A stretch of DNA of 64,000 nt, taken from Opisthocomus hoazin. Lineage: Eukaryota; Chordata; Aves; Opisthocomiformes; Opisthocomidae. This document shows positions 1 through 11,387 of the stretch, in pieces (the stretch's first letter is position 1; each line of letters opens with the position of its first letter). The notes under the pieces were generated by a model, which saw only the letters and a list, made by a program, of their open reading frames with translations, ran no database searches and was not told the origin of the DNA. The DNA is taken from NCBI RefSeq assembly GCF_030867145.1, contig NC_134436.1, forward strand, positions 4,092,001 through 4,156,000, read 5' to 3'. Made by a program: the position numbers and the translations under genes.

Positions 1-3000
1 AGTCGTCCTCTTTGAATCTTCTCTGCAAAAGGTCTGATGTCAGGTGACAACTGGGACTGCAAGGTTTTCTCTACCCATGGAGAGATCATTTCTCTGGTTG
101 CACCACCATGAGTCATTAAAAAAGTAGGGAAGACTTTGTGGACTTTTGCTATGTTTTTTTTGCAAGTGTGTTGTTACTCTACCTAGTAGCACAAAGTGTT
201 CATGGAGAGGAGCATGACTCAAGGTAAGTGTTAGAAATGGGAATTGTCTTGTTCTTTTTCTTTTCCTGCTCCCCGCTTTGGCCAGATTTTGGACTTGTGT
301 TCCTGGCCAGAGAAGTAGTGTGAAATACACTGGCCTGTTTTGGTGGGAAATTTCAGCATTTGTATCAGCAGCGACATCATTTGAAAGCCTTAGAAATCTT
401 CTTTTCTGAAAAGAAAAAGCACTCAACCAACGTAAGAAAACCCCAGACAACAAAGAACTGCCCCTTCCCAACAAAACTCAAAATTAAATTCTCCTACACA
501 GTCAATATCATATGTTGCCATGTTGTGCTCCTCAGCAATTTGTTTTTTTCACTCCAAGCATGAAATGAATGCTTTTGCCATTTAGAGCTGTCGTGACATC
601 AACTGCAGAAAGAATATTGCTCCCAGGTCTGCCACATGTCCATGTGAGATAGCCGAAGCATAGCCAAACGTGGAGGGTCAGCATCCAGACAGCCTGTACG
701 TGATACCTCTGTGAGTTTTTTATGGTGCTCTCATTGAAGGGCAGGGTGAGGAAAAGTGGGACTGAACCTTAAGATCGGAAAGCAAGCTATGACATGTTGC
801 AGAGGTGAATGTTGCAGTAGCACCGAGTAGGGCTTGAGCATCTCCTGATATGAAAATGCAAGGCAGGATGGGAACAGAGTGTTGTTTCCCAAGATCCATT
901 GCATTCCTGGCCAGAGAAATGATGTGAGTTTTGCTGGCCTGTTGTGATGTTGTTTGAATATTTTCATCAGCAGCCACACCCTTAGAAAACCCCTGGAAAT
1001 CCTCCTATTGGAAGAAAAAGATCAAAACCCCAAAAGACACAAAGAACCCAGTACCAAATTCTTCTGCATAGTATATGTCATCGATGACAGTGGTGGGTTC
1101 GATAAGATTTGTGTTGTTCTCTCGCAGCATGAATTCAGTGCCTATTGCCTTTAGAGTTCTCCTGACATCATCTCTAAAAATAGCATTCCTCCCAGGTGTG
1201 CAACAGCTGAGATTGCTGAATCTCCAGGAGACTGTGAGGTGAATGTCACAGTGGCAGTGGGGCACTGAGTATGGCCTGATGATTTCCTGATGTGAAGGGT
1301 GGTTTGGGCAGTGGGAAGACTCTTGTGAGGGAACCTGAAATCCTAGGGAGGACCATGGCCCATGTCTTCAGAGTGGGAGATGATGTGCTAGTCTTGAGAA
1401 TGCATGTCCCCAGGTGGGGAGTGGAGGATGCCTAGAGGAAAGGATAAGGCCGTATGGGCACGGAGTGTTTGTCCCCAGGATCCTTTGCCATGTTCCCAAG
1501 AGTCTGGAGTTGGAGGCCTTCCTGATCTTGAGACAGTCACATGGTATAGAGATGCCCGCAATATCATTTGAGGTTGCGAAGATCTCCCACCAGAGACAGT
1601 CCTTTGTGCTGCTGCCTGACTGATGTTGGGAATGTGTTGGTAAGAGGGGGTGAGATGCAAACTGCTGCATGTTTTCTGATGAACGTGTGTGCTGCTGGTT
1701 TTGGAAAGGTTTTGTTGGACTGTAGCACTTGAATGTGCTGTCCTTGTGTAGTGGTGGGCATGTATAGCAGCTTCCACAGCCATTGGTGTTGCTCTGATGG
1801 AAAACGTGATCAGATGTGTAAGGACATGTGAGAGGGTGGGTGTAATCTACTGCATGTGGCTGCAGTTAGAGATGATGTGTCTTCTTGTCATTATGAACTT
1901 CTACAGACATGTGGACCTACATGTCAAACCCTGCACAGCAGCAGACCTGGCTTGGAGTCCTTGCTGGAGCACCGCAGCTCTTGCTTTGAGGGAAAAATAA
2001 AGGAAAAGCAGTAGTTACCTTCCACAGCTGAGGGCTGCTGTTCTGGGTGTGGGAGTTTTTCTCCTGCAGTATGCATTTCCATTCGAGCTTGCTGAAAAGG
2101 TTCAAGGCATGCAAGCTGTGGCAGTGACTGTCCCCTAGGCGCCCTTTCCCTCCTTATTACTTCTGCTGACTGCTGATCATGCTGGTATTAGGAGTATTTG
2201 CTGATCAAAAGCTCTCCTCCTCCACCTTGAATCTTCTCTACAAACGATATGATGCCAAGTGACAGGTGAGAGTTCAAGATTTTGTCTCCCCATAGAGAGA
2301 AAAATTCTCTGCTTGTACTCCCAGACTCTTTAAGAAAGCAGAGCAGACATTGTGGACTTCTGATATGTTCTTTTTTCAAGTATGTTTTTTCCTGTACTTA
2401 TTAGCAGAAAGTGTTCAAGGAGAGGAGTGTGACCCAAGGTAAGTCTTAGACATGGGAATTGTCTTGTTGTTTTTCTGCCTCCTGTGTCCGTCAGGATGTG
2501 GATTTGCATTCTTGTCCACAGAAGTAGCGTGAAACATAGTGGCCTGTTTAGATGTTCTTTCAGAATTTGCATCAGCAGCCACATTGTTTCAAAGCCCTAG
2601 AAATTTTTTCTGAGAGGAAAAGACAAAGAATCAAAACCAAAAAATAACCCTGAAAAACAAGTGCTGTCCCTCCCCAGCAAAACCCAAATCCACTTCTCCT
2701 GCAAAGTTGGTATCATCTGTTAGGGTGCTGTGCTCATCAACATTTTGTTTTTTCTCTCAGAGCTTGAAATCAATGCCATTGCCATTTCGAGCTGTCCTGA
2801 CATCAGCTGCAGCAGAAAGAGTATTGCTCCCAGTTCTGCCACATTTCCGTGTAAGATAGCTGAAGCATTGCCAGACATGGAGAGTCAGCAGCAGAGAGTC
2901 TGGCAGAGACCATGTATGTGATACCTCTGTGTGTTTTGTAAGGAAAAGTGAGACTGAGCCTTAAGATGGGAAACTGTGGCGTGTTGCAGAGGTGAGCGTG

Positions 3001-3225
3001 GCAGTGGCACAGAGTAGGGCCTGGGCATCTCCTGATATGAAAACATGATGCAGGATGGGAACAGTGTGTTCCTTCCCAAGGTGCACTCCCAGGGTCTGGA
3101 GTTGGAGGCCTTCGTGATCTTGAGATAGTTACATGATACTGAAATGCCCGCAGTGTCTTTTGAGCTTCTGAGAATCTCCGAGCAGGGTCAGTAGGTTCTG
3201 CTGCTGCCTGCCTGATAGGAATGTT
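1..3225. repeat. spacer of diverged tandem modules, unit 1 left part
   Basis: No gene is seen here. The stretch holds at least three diverged rounds of the same modules, starting near 1, 900 and 2216. Each round has a segment beginning GTCCTCTTTGAATCTTCTC (lost in the round at 900), a segment with GGCCAGAGAAGTAGTGTGA, a segment with AGAGCTGTCCTGACATCAGC, one with TCTCCTGATATGAAAA and one with GAGTTGGAGGCCTTC. Positions 1955-2215 resemble the sequence that follows the real protocadherin exons (compare 27760-28047), so this looks like the decayed flank of lost exon copies. Short open frames on both strands are not conserved between rounds and show no known domain. The whole stretch recurs at 28048-31272 with very few differences. 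Confidence 0.85.
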
Positions 3226-3386
3226 TTGGAAATGAGCGGTCCTACTCACAGCGCCAGAGCTGGAGCCTATGTATGGTGGACGGCACGGGCAAGAGCGACC
3301 TGATGGTGTTCAGCCCCAAAGTCCCGCCACCGCCCGGCTCCGTGGTGAAGGAGATGCAGCTGGAGCCACCTGCTCCCCTGGACAAG
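3226..3386 (+). pseudogene. remnant of a PCDHA variable exon (cytoplasmic end plus donor)
   Basis: Only the last part of a variable exon survives. The + frame reads SYSQRQSWSLCMVDGTGKSD, then LMVFSP, PPPPGSVVKEM and ends PAPLDK before GTGAGT at 3387. This aligns with the cytoplasmic end of the four complete exons in the window (SYSQRQSRSLCVADGAGKSD, ending AVLDT). All cadherin repeats, the membrane segment and the promoter are missing, and spacer-module sequence joins directly upstream. The remaining frame is open and the donor matches consensus. The residues differ clearly from the four intact exons (for example W, M, T, KV and EM changes), so it descends from an older, diverged paralogue. 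The exact left edge of homology is uncertain by about 15 bases. Confidence 0.85.
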
Positions 3387-3743
3387 GTGAGTGGCCATCC
3401 CTTTCTGGCCTCTCGACCCTTGGTGCTTGTGGCCGTTGTGTCCCGGCTGTGGTCAGGCGCTGTTGTTAGCCGGGCTGAGCCTCCGTGTCCTGGTGGGGGT
3501 GAGGGTGTCTTGGTGGACACTTGAGGATGTTCATAGGCCCTCTGCGTCGGCCTTTGCGTCCTTGCCTGCTGTAGGGAATGTGCTGTTAAAGAGGGGGTGA
3601 GATGTAGACTGCTGAATACTGTCTAATGAACGTTTTTGCTCCTGTGTTGGGAAAGGTGTTGTGGGAGAGTAGTGCTGCAATGTGCTGTGCTTGTGTAGTG
3701 GTGGGCCTCTCTAGCAGCTTCCACAGCTGTTGATGCTGGCATG
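3387..3743 (+). other. downstream flank of the remnant exon
   Basis: The first 185 bases or so align with the start of the intron after the complete exons (GTGAGTGGCC, then the CTTTCTGGCCTCT and TGGTCAGGCGCTGTTG segments). From about 3570 the sequence passes into a spacer module (GAGGGGGTGAGATGTAGACTG) and ends where a CR1 has inserted. No separate gene is seen. Confidence 0.75.
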
Positions 3744-5399
3744 ATCATAGAGTCATAGGATGGTTTGGATTGGAAGGGATCCTAAAATCATCTATCTCCA
3801 ACCGCCCTCCAATGAGCTGCGACATCTTCCGCTAGATCAGGTTTCTCAAAGCCCCATCCAGCCTGCCCTTTCACACTTCCAGGGATGGGGCATCCAGAAC
3901 TTCCCTGTGTAACTTGTCCTAGTGTCTCACCCCCATCACAGTAAAGAATTTCTTCCTAATTTCTAAACTGAAACTGTCCTCTTTCATTTAAAATCGTTAC
4001 CCCTCGTCCTATCACTACACTCCCTGACAAAGAGTCCCTGCTCATCTTTCCTGTAGACCCCCTTTAAGTAGTGGAAGGCCGCTCTAAGGTTCTCTCCGGA
4101 GCCGTCTCTTCTGTAGACTGAAGAACCCAAGCTCTCTCAGGCTGTCCTCATAGGGGAAGTGCTCCAGCACCCTGATCATCTTTGTGGCTTTCCTCTGGAT
4201 GCGCATAAGAAAGCCCATGTCTTTCTTATTCTGTGTACCCCAAAGCTGAACACAGTGCTTCAGGTGGGGTGTCACAAGAGCAGAGTAGAGGGGAAGAATG
4301 CCCTCCCTCGAGCTGCTGGCCACACTTCTTTTGATGCAGTCCAGGATGATTTGCTTTCTGGGCTGTGAGCAGACATTGCCTGTTCATATTCAGGTTTCAT
4401 CCACCAATACCCCCAAATACCTTCTCCACAGGGCTACTCTCAATCCACTCATTGCCCAGCCTGTATCCATGTTTGGAATTGCCCTGACCCAGGTGTAGGT
4501 CCTTGCACTTGGCCTTGTTGACCTTCATGAGGTTTGCACAGCCCCACCTCTGTAGCCTGTCATGGTCCCTGTGAATGACATCCCTTCCCATGTCATTGTA
4601 ACCTGTCTTCTCAGGTTACAATGAGCTTGGTATCATCTGCAAACTTGCTGAAGGTACACTCAATCCCCCCCATGTCCCGACAAAGTTGTTAAATAGTGCT
4701 GGTCCCAGTGAGGACTGCTGAGGGACACCACTCATCACTGATGTCCACCTGGACATCGAGCCACTGACCACAACTCTTTGAGTGCAACCATCCAGCCAGT
4801 GCCTTTTCCACCCAATGGTGCACCGCTCAAATCTATGCCTCTCTGTTTTAGAGACAAGGATGTTGTGCAAGACTATAAAATGCTTTGTACAAGTCTAAGT
4901 AGATGATGTTAATCATCTTCCCTTATCCAACAATGTGGTAATCCTGTCATAGAAGGCCACCAAATTTGTCAGGCACAATTTGCTGCTAGTGAAGCCATGT
5001 TGGCTGTCAGCAGTCATGTCTCTGTTTTCCATGTACCTTAGGATAGTTTCCAGGAGGATCTGCTCCATGATCTTGCTGGGCATAGAGGTGAGACTGACTT
5101 GCCTGTAGTTCTGTGGGTGTTCCTTGTGTCCCATTTTAAACAAGAAGGTTAGGTTTCCCCTTTTCCAGTCAGTGGGAACTTGAGCAGTCTGCCACGACTT
5201 GTCAAAGATGATGGATAGTGGCTTAGCAACTTCATCTACTGGTTCCCTCAGGGCCCTCAGATGCTTCTCATGAGGTCCCATGGACTTGTGCACATTCAGG
5301 TTCCTTAGATGGTCTCCAACCTGATCTTCCCCTACGGCGGGCGGTACTCCATTTTCCCAGCTGAGGTGTGCTGTTCCAGCTGTGAGTTGTTCCACCATA
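3744..5399 (-). mobile_element. CR1 LINE, 5'-truncated, minus strand
   Basis: The left end is the reverse complement of an avian CR1 3' end (ATCATAGAGTCATAGGATGG, then the TTGGAAGGGATCC and CACAGTAAAGAATTTCTTCC segments). Going right, minus-strand frames encode the C-terminal CR1 region ([44 protein letters not shown]), then VNKAKC, then SGVPQQSSLGPALFN, and at 4913-5398 the front half of the reverse transcriptase ([51 protein letters not shown]). The endonuclease part is absent, so the element is 5'-truncated. The frames are broken several times and it cannot be active. It abuts a second CR1 in the opposite direction at about 5400. Confidence 0.93.
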
Positions 5400-6657
5400 G
5401 AACCAGCATGGCTTCACCAAGAGCAGGTCCTGCCTGACCAACCTAGTGGCCTTCTATGATGGAGTGACTGTGTCGGTGGAAAGGGGAAAAGCAGTGGATG
5501 TCATCTGTCTGGACTTCTGTAAAGCCTTCAACACAGTCCCCCACAACATCCTTCTCTTTAAATTGGGGAGATACAGATTTGGTGGGTAGACTGTTCAGTG
5601 CATAGAAATTGGTTGAATGGTCACAGCCAGAGGGCAGTGGTCAACATCTTGCTGTCCAAATGAACATGAGTGACAAGTGGTGTCCCCCAGGAGTATGTGC
5701 TGGCAGCGGTGCTGTTAAATATCTTCATTAATGACACAGGGAGTGGGATTGAGTGCACCCTCAAGAACTTTGCAACTGGTACCAAACTGAGCAATGCAGT
5801 TGACACACCAGAAGGATGGGATGCCATGCAGAGGGACCTGGAGAAGCTGGAGAGGTGGACCTGTGTGAACCTTGTGATGTTCAACAAGGCCAAATGCAGG
5901 GTCCTGCACCTTGTTTGGGGAAACTCCCAGTATCATACAGGCTCGGGGATGAAGGGATGGAGCACAGCCCTGCCGAGAAGGACTTGTGGGTACTGATGGA
6001 TGAAAAGCCGGACATGAGCTGACAACGTGCTCTCGCAGTCCAGAACACCAACTGTACTCTGGGCTGCATCAAAAGTAGCGTGGCCAGCAGGTCGAGGGAG
6101 GTGATTCTGAGGCTCTATTGTGCTCTGGTGAGACCTCACCAGGAGTCCTGCTGCCAGCTCTGGAGCCCTCATCACAAGAAGGACGTGGTACTGTTGGAGA
6201 GGGCCAGAGGAAGGCCACAAAAATGATCAGAGGGATGGAGCTCATCTGCTATGAGGAAAGACTGAGAGAGTTGGGATTGTTCAGCCTGGAGAAGAGAAGG
6301 CTGGAGGGAGACATTATTGTAGCTTTTCAGTACTTAAAGGGAGCCTACAGAAAAGATGGGGATAATCTATTTATCAAGGCCTGTTGTGACAGGACAAGCA
6401 ATAAGGATTTTAAACTCAGGGAGGGTAGATTTAGACTGGATATAAGGAAGAAATGCTTTACAGCAAGGGAATTGAAACACTGGAACGGGTTGCCCAGAGA
6501 GGTAGTGCAGGCCCCATCCCTGGAAGCATTCAAGGCCAGGTTTTACAGGGCTCTGAGTAAACTGTTCTGGTTAAAGATGTCCCTGCTCACGGCAGGGGCT
6601 TTGGGCTAGATGACCTCTAAAGGTCCCTTCCAACCCAAAGCATTCTACATCTCTGTG
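5400..6657 (+). mobile_element. CR1 LINE, 5'-truncated, plus strand
   Basis: This copy starts in the reverse transcriptase at [20 protein letters not shown] and continues through the [20 protein letters not shown] segment, SGVPQEYVLAAVLLNIFIND, VMFNKAKCRVLHL and the conserved C-terminal part at about 6208-6540 ([49 protein letters not shown]). The end is the typical CR1 tail: GGGCTAGATGACCTCTAAAG followed by a short degenerate terminal repeat. Stops and frame changes split the reading frame into at least three parts. It is arranged head to head with the minus-strand CR1 to its left. Because both keep their own 3' ends, these are two insertions, not one inverted element. Confidence 0.93.
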
Positions 6658-7280
6658 AGACTAAAATTAATGCCAGTTGTGAGGAGAGGTGCCACGATCT
6701 GAGCTTTTGAGATACTCTTGCGTCCAGAGCATTTCTTGTCTAAAACTCTGTCCTCGTCCTCTTTGATTCTCCTGCAGAAGAGACATGATGCAAAGGTACC
6801 ATTGGGACTTCAGGGATTTCTCTACATGTGATGTAGTTTCTCCATTGTGGTTGGCCCACCAGAGTCGCTATGAAAGTAGGGATGGCAATATGGACTTTTC
6901 CTATGTTCTTTTTCCAAGTATGTTGTAACTGTAGCTCACAGTAGAAAGTGTTCAGGCAGCGGAGTGTGACCCAAGGTACATGTTAGAAATGGTCATTTCC
7001 TTTTCTTACTTCCCCTTTTCCCCAGGCTGTGGACTGCATTCCTTGTCAGTGTAGTGCCATGTGATACACTGGCCTGTTCTGATGTTCTTTCAATATTTCC
7101 ATCAGCAGCAACAACCTTAAAGAATCCTTGTTGACCTTCTTTTCAACAACAGCAACAAATTCCTGAATTTGTCCTACAAATTAGATATCATCCATTACAG
7201 TGCTGTGCTCGTAAGCATTTGGGTTATGCTCTTATAGCATGAAATCAATGGCCATTGCCACTAGAGCTGTCCCGACGCCA
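6658..7280. repeat. spacer modules between CR1 copies
   Basis: No gene is seen. The stretch aligns with the spacer modules elsewhere: CTCGTCCTCTTTGATTCTCC near 6750, GTGACCCAAGGTACATGTTAG near 6965, a CACTGGCCTGTTCTGATG segment near 7065, and AGAGCTGTCCCGAC at 7263-7276. The last module is cut by the next CR1 and resumes after it at 8473. Confidence 0.8.
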
Positions 7281-8472
7281 TGGGTTTATGAAGGGCATAT
7301 CCTGCTTGACTAAGCTGGTCTCTTTCTATGAGAAGATGACCCGCTTAGTGGATGAGGGAAAGGCTGTGGATGTTGTTTACCTGGGTGTCAGTAACGCCTT
7401 TGTCACCCTATCCCACAGCATTCTTCTGGAGAAACTGGCTGCTCCTGGCTTGGACAGGTGTACTGTTTGCTGGGTAAAATTCTGGCTGGATGGCTGGTCC
7501 CAGAGTGGTGCTGAATGGAGTTAAATCCAGTTGGCGGCCGGTCACAAGTGGTGTTACTCAGGGCTCAGGATCAGGGCCATTTCTGTTTACTACCTTTATC
7601 AGTGATCAGGATGAGTAGATCGAGTGCGCATTGATCTGCTTGAGGGTAGAGAGTCTCTTCTGAGGGGTGTGGACAGGTGGGATCAACGGGCCGAGGCCGA
7701 CTGCATAAGATTCAACAAGGCTAAGTGCTGGGTCCTGCACATGGGTCACAAAGTCCCATGCAATGCTACAGGCTTTGGGAAGAGTGGCCGGAAAGCTGGC
7801 CATCGGAAAAGGACTTGGGGGTGCTGGTCGACAGCCAGCTGAATATGAGGCAGCAGTGTGCCCAGGTGGCCAAAGTGGCCAATAGTATGCTGGCTTGTGT
7901 CAGAAATAGTGTGGCCAGCAGGACTAGGGAAGTGATCACCCCTTTGTACTCAGCACTGGTGAGGCCGCACCTTGAGTACTGTGTTCAGTTTTGGGCCCCT
8001 CACTGCAAGAAAGACATGGAGGCGCTGGAGCATGAGGAAAGAAGGGTGACGAAGCTGGTGAAGGGTCTGGAGTGCAAGTCCTATGAGGAGCTGCTGAGGG
8101 AACTAGGGTTGTTTTGTCTGGAGAAAAGGAGGGTGAAGGGAGTTCTCTAAAATTAAGTGAAAGGAGGTTGGAACGAGGTGGGTGTTGGTCTTTTTTCCAC
8201 AGCAGCAAGTGACCGGATGAGAGGAAATGGCCTGGAGTTGTTCCAGGGGAGTTTTAGATTGCGTATTAGGAAACATTTCTTCACGGGAAGGGTTGTCAAG
8301 CATTGGAACAGGCTGCCCAGGGAAGTGGTTGAGTCAACATCCCTGGAGGTATTTAAAAGATGTAGTGCTTAGGGACATTGATTTAGTGGTGGACTTGGCA
8401 GTGTGAAGTGAAAGGTTGGACTCGATGGTCTTGAGGGTCTTTTCCAACGTAAATATTTCTATGATTTTATGA
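7281..8472 (+). mobile_element. CR1 LINE, 5'-truncated, plus strand
   Basis: The insertion begins inside the reverse transcriptase (FMKGISCLTKLVSFYEKMTR, then GKAVDVVYLGVSNAFVTLSH and HSILLEKL) and continues with [14 protein letters not shown], the [20 protein letters not shown] segment at about 7950-8005, and the C-terminal block [20 protein letters not shown] near 8255-8315. It ends with GGTTGGACTCGATGGTC and an ATTTCTATGATTTTATGA tail. The spacer module AGAGCTGTCC...GACATC is split by the insertion, with its right half resuming at ACCATCTTTGGAAATAG. The frame is interrupted, so the element is dead. Confidence 0.93.
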
Positions 8473-11387
8473 CCATCTTTGGAAATAGTATTGCTCCCAA
8501 GCGTGTAGCATTTCGATCTGAGATTGCTGAAGCATTGCCAAACATGAAGTGTCAGCTGCAGAGGGTCTGCTGGACACCAGGCAGGCGATAGGATATGTAT
8601 GTTTTTCCATGGTGGTCTCATTGATGTAAGGGTCTGCAAAAGCTGGGGTGAAAAGAAACAGTGGTATATTCATGGAGGTGAATGTGGCAGTGGCACTGAG
8701 TAGTGCTGAGCATGTCCTGATATGAAGGTGACCTTGAGCAATGAGAAGATTTGTCTGAGGGAGCTGGAAATCCTCAGGAAGAGCACGGGCCATGTCTTCA
8801 GCCAAGAGTGGGAGGTGATCTGCTTGTCTTGAGAGTGCATTTCCTAATGAGTGGGGAGTGGAGGATGCCTCGGGGCAAGCATGAGGCAGGAAGGGCATGG
8901 AGTGCTCCTGCCCAGGTTCTTTTCCCAGGCACCAAGGGTCCGGAGCTGGAAGCCTTCTGAATCTTGAGGTAGTTACATGGTACTGAAATGTCCACCATGT
9001 CCTTTGAGGTTATGCAGATCTCCCACCAGAGACCTTCACTTGTGCTGCTGCCTGATTGATGTAGAAACTGTGTTGGTGAGAGGGGATGAGATGCAGACTG
9101 TGAAATACTGTCTGATAAACCATTTCCTGCCTGTTTTGAGAAGGGTGTTGTGGGAGGGCAATGCTTCATTCTGCTATCCTTGTGTAGTGCTGGGCATCTA
9201 CCAGGAGCTTCCACAGCCGTTGATGTTGCCATGATGGTTACTTGCTCCTCCTCAGGTGGGATTTGTGAGTGGATGTGATGAGGAGGAGGATGTAATCTGT
9301 GTGTGCTTGACTTGCTGTAATTGTGCACTTGCACAGTCAGCCTCAGTTCAGATGCTGAGTCCCCTTGTCATGCTTAACTGAGATATGTGCACATACATGC
9401 CAAATCCTTCACAGCATGCCAGCTCTGGTTTTCTATGTAGAAATTCTCCCACCCAGTTGATACAGTGAGTGCGCTTGCACTTCAGCGTTTGGAGTGGTCC
9501 TCTCAAAGAATAAAATCTGTGTGGACTGAGAATGGGTTTCATTGCTGAGGCATGCTGTTGTGGTGGAGCAGTGTCTGGGTGTTGTGGCAGCGATCCTCTG
9601 AGCAGCATGGAGTATGGTTTGGGGCATCCATCACAGGGAGGGCAACTTCGAGTGGGGAGGAATCTCCTGTCTGAAAAAGGAGATGCCGTGTAGAACATGA
9701 ACTGTGTCATTGGCGAAGAACTGGAGAAAGTCTGCTTAGGAAATGTCTCATTTCCCAGGGCTTGGGATAGAGGATTCCAGTAGAAAACCTTGGGCAGATG
9801 CCGGGTGCACAGGATGCTTGCCTGGGATCCTGTCAGGAGCTCCAGAAGTCCTGCATATCCTCATGCCTTGGTGTTGCGTGTGCTATTCCAGCCAGATGTG
9901 AAGAGATCTGCCATACTCAGCTTTGATCACTTGTTTTTGACGGGGAACGGTGTTGGTGAAATGGAAGCTTTTCCAAATCTCAGTCAAGTTTGGCCAGCCT
10001 TCTCTGAATCTCTCCTTGGTTATCTTTCTGCTATTAGTCTTTCTAGGGAGTGCTGTATGTATTCAAGAAGCTTTTTTTCTTCTCTCTCCTTGGCAATATG
10101 TTGGTAACAGTGGATGAAACGCAGACTGCTGAATTTTGGCATCTTTCAGGTGGCAGAGTTCAGGCAGTTGGCCGTCAGTGTGGGGGATGGCTTTTCCAGT
10201 CTCCTGAGCTAAGATTGTTGTTGAGAGAATGCCCTTAGCTTTCAGGTGTCCCTCCTGCTTCCACTGTGATAGAAGTGCATAAGGGAGCACTGCACGCTGT
10301 CTGGTGATTTCAAGACTTTTGCAGAAGGTGCGTCATTTTTTCTGTCCATCTGCCCCAGAAATCTCTGATAAAGTTAAGGGAAAATGTCCCTTAGAACCAT
10401 TTCACCTCACCTGAAAATGTTTTGTTTGTTTGTTTTTAATGGAGAAGCATCCGGTGGTTGTACAGGTAAGTCACTCCTAGCTAAAGGAGATGTGTTTGAG
10501 AGACAGATGTACTTTTGCTCCTGTTCGGTCTTGGATTGAGCGTTGACTGGGTTGGGAGTAGGACTCGATGATCCTTATGGGTCCCAGCCAACTGGAGATA
10601 TTCGACGATTCTATGATAGGACCAGCAAAGCACCACTGGCTGCTCTCATTCCTTTCTTGCTGCTTCCAGGCACAGTGTGAGCAAGTGAGAGCAAGCTTGA
10701 ATGGAGGAGGGACTTTAATGCATTTCTTGGAATGGGTGTGTTGGGAGTTGAGGGGATGTTCTCAGTGAAAATGTCCGCGTGTTGCCTTTGTTGCTTTTGA
10801 TGGGTGGCTCATGCTACATGAATGCGAAGTGTTCTGTTGGGACTAATACCTGTGGGTACCAAGATTCTTGCTGTGTTGTTCTGGCAGAGCATGCCTGCCT
10901 GAAAGGAGAAGCAAGAGCTTGGCATTCAGTGTGCAGGTGGAAATGTGTCCAGAGGAATAGCTCTTCATTGAGATGCATGAGGAGTGGTCGGAAGCTGCAG
11001 TTGCCCCATGCTTTTTTTGCCTTCTTGGAGGATTGTGGTGCTGGGCTGTGATGGATTTGAGTTCTGGAATGAAAGACTCCCCTGGGTTGTTTGGACTCAT
11101 TGTAGCCTTTTTGCATAGATGTCCAAGCACCTGGGGTTTGGGCCTGTGTTTCCTAGGGAGGTAGCTTCTCTTCCTTGAGAGGACAGGGGCTGAACAGTGT
11201 GGTCTTTCTCGGGAACGGGAGGGAAGAGGAGGTGCAGGGGAGTCTATGTGTCTTGCATAGACTGTAGGAAGGCAGGGAAGTTGTTCGTCATCTGGAGAGA
11301 TGGAAGGCAGCAGGAAAGAGGAATGAGAGTTCTTGCCAAAGGGCCCGTGTGTACTCCATGAGGAGACTGATGAAATTGTATAGAAAA
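8473..11387. repeat. spacer modules upstream of exon 1
   Basis: No gene is supported. Modules in order: the right half of the split module (8473-8760), a GAGCTGGAAGCCTTC module (8938-9240), a module with TAGAAATTCTCCCACCCAG (9430-9790), one with TTTGGCCAGCCTTCTCTGAA (9980-10260), one with CAGGTAAGTCACTCC and a pyrimidine-rich stretch ending CTTCCAG before GCACAG (10370-10780), and one with CCAAGCACCTGGGG (10977-11240). The same module types recur before the other exons (for example 18847-19560, 47920-48560, 59740-60400). Several carry good matches to splice donors or acceptors, described in the findings. Confidence 0.8.
10541..10619 (+). mobile_element. short CR1 3' tail
   Basis: The sequence GGACTCGATGATCCTTATGG followed by GTCCCAGCCAACT and a terminal GATTCTATGATAG matches the last 70-80 bases of avian CR1 elements. 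No coding part is present. It is a heavily 5'-truncated insertion inside the spacer module and is shared with the second duplication copy at 38584-38662. Confidence 0.75.

Larger units (their letters stand above)
1..10925. repeat. segmental duplication, left copy
   Basis: This block is repeated at 28048-38966 in the same order and orientation. The offset is 28047 up to about 7.5 kb and 28043 afterwards. By eye the copies differ only every few hundred bases, except in a patch at about 6350-7860 where differences are much denser. Right of about 10925 the similarity continues at a lower level through the purine tracts and promoter to about 12875, inside the exon. The block carries a remnant exon, three CR1 pieces and module arrays, so a whole section of the cluster was copied at once. 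Confidence 0.92.

Noticed and set aside
1-3225. Small protein genes in the spacers (60-150 codon frames on both strands)
   Set aside because: Frames are not kept between module copies, have no recognisable domain, and lie in repeat modules.
3744-6657. Single CR1 inverted by twin priming
   Set aside because: Both halves have their own CR1 3' ends and overlap in the same reverse transcriptase region.
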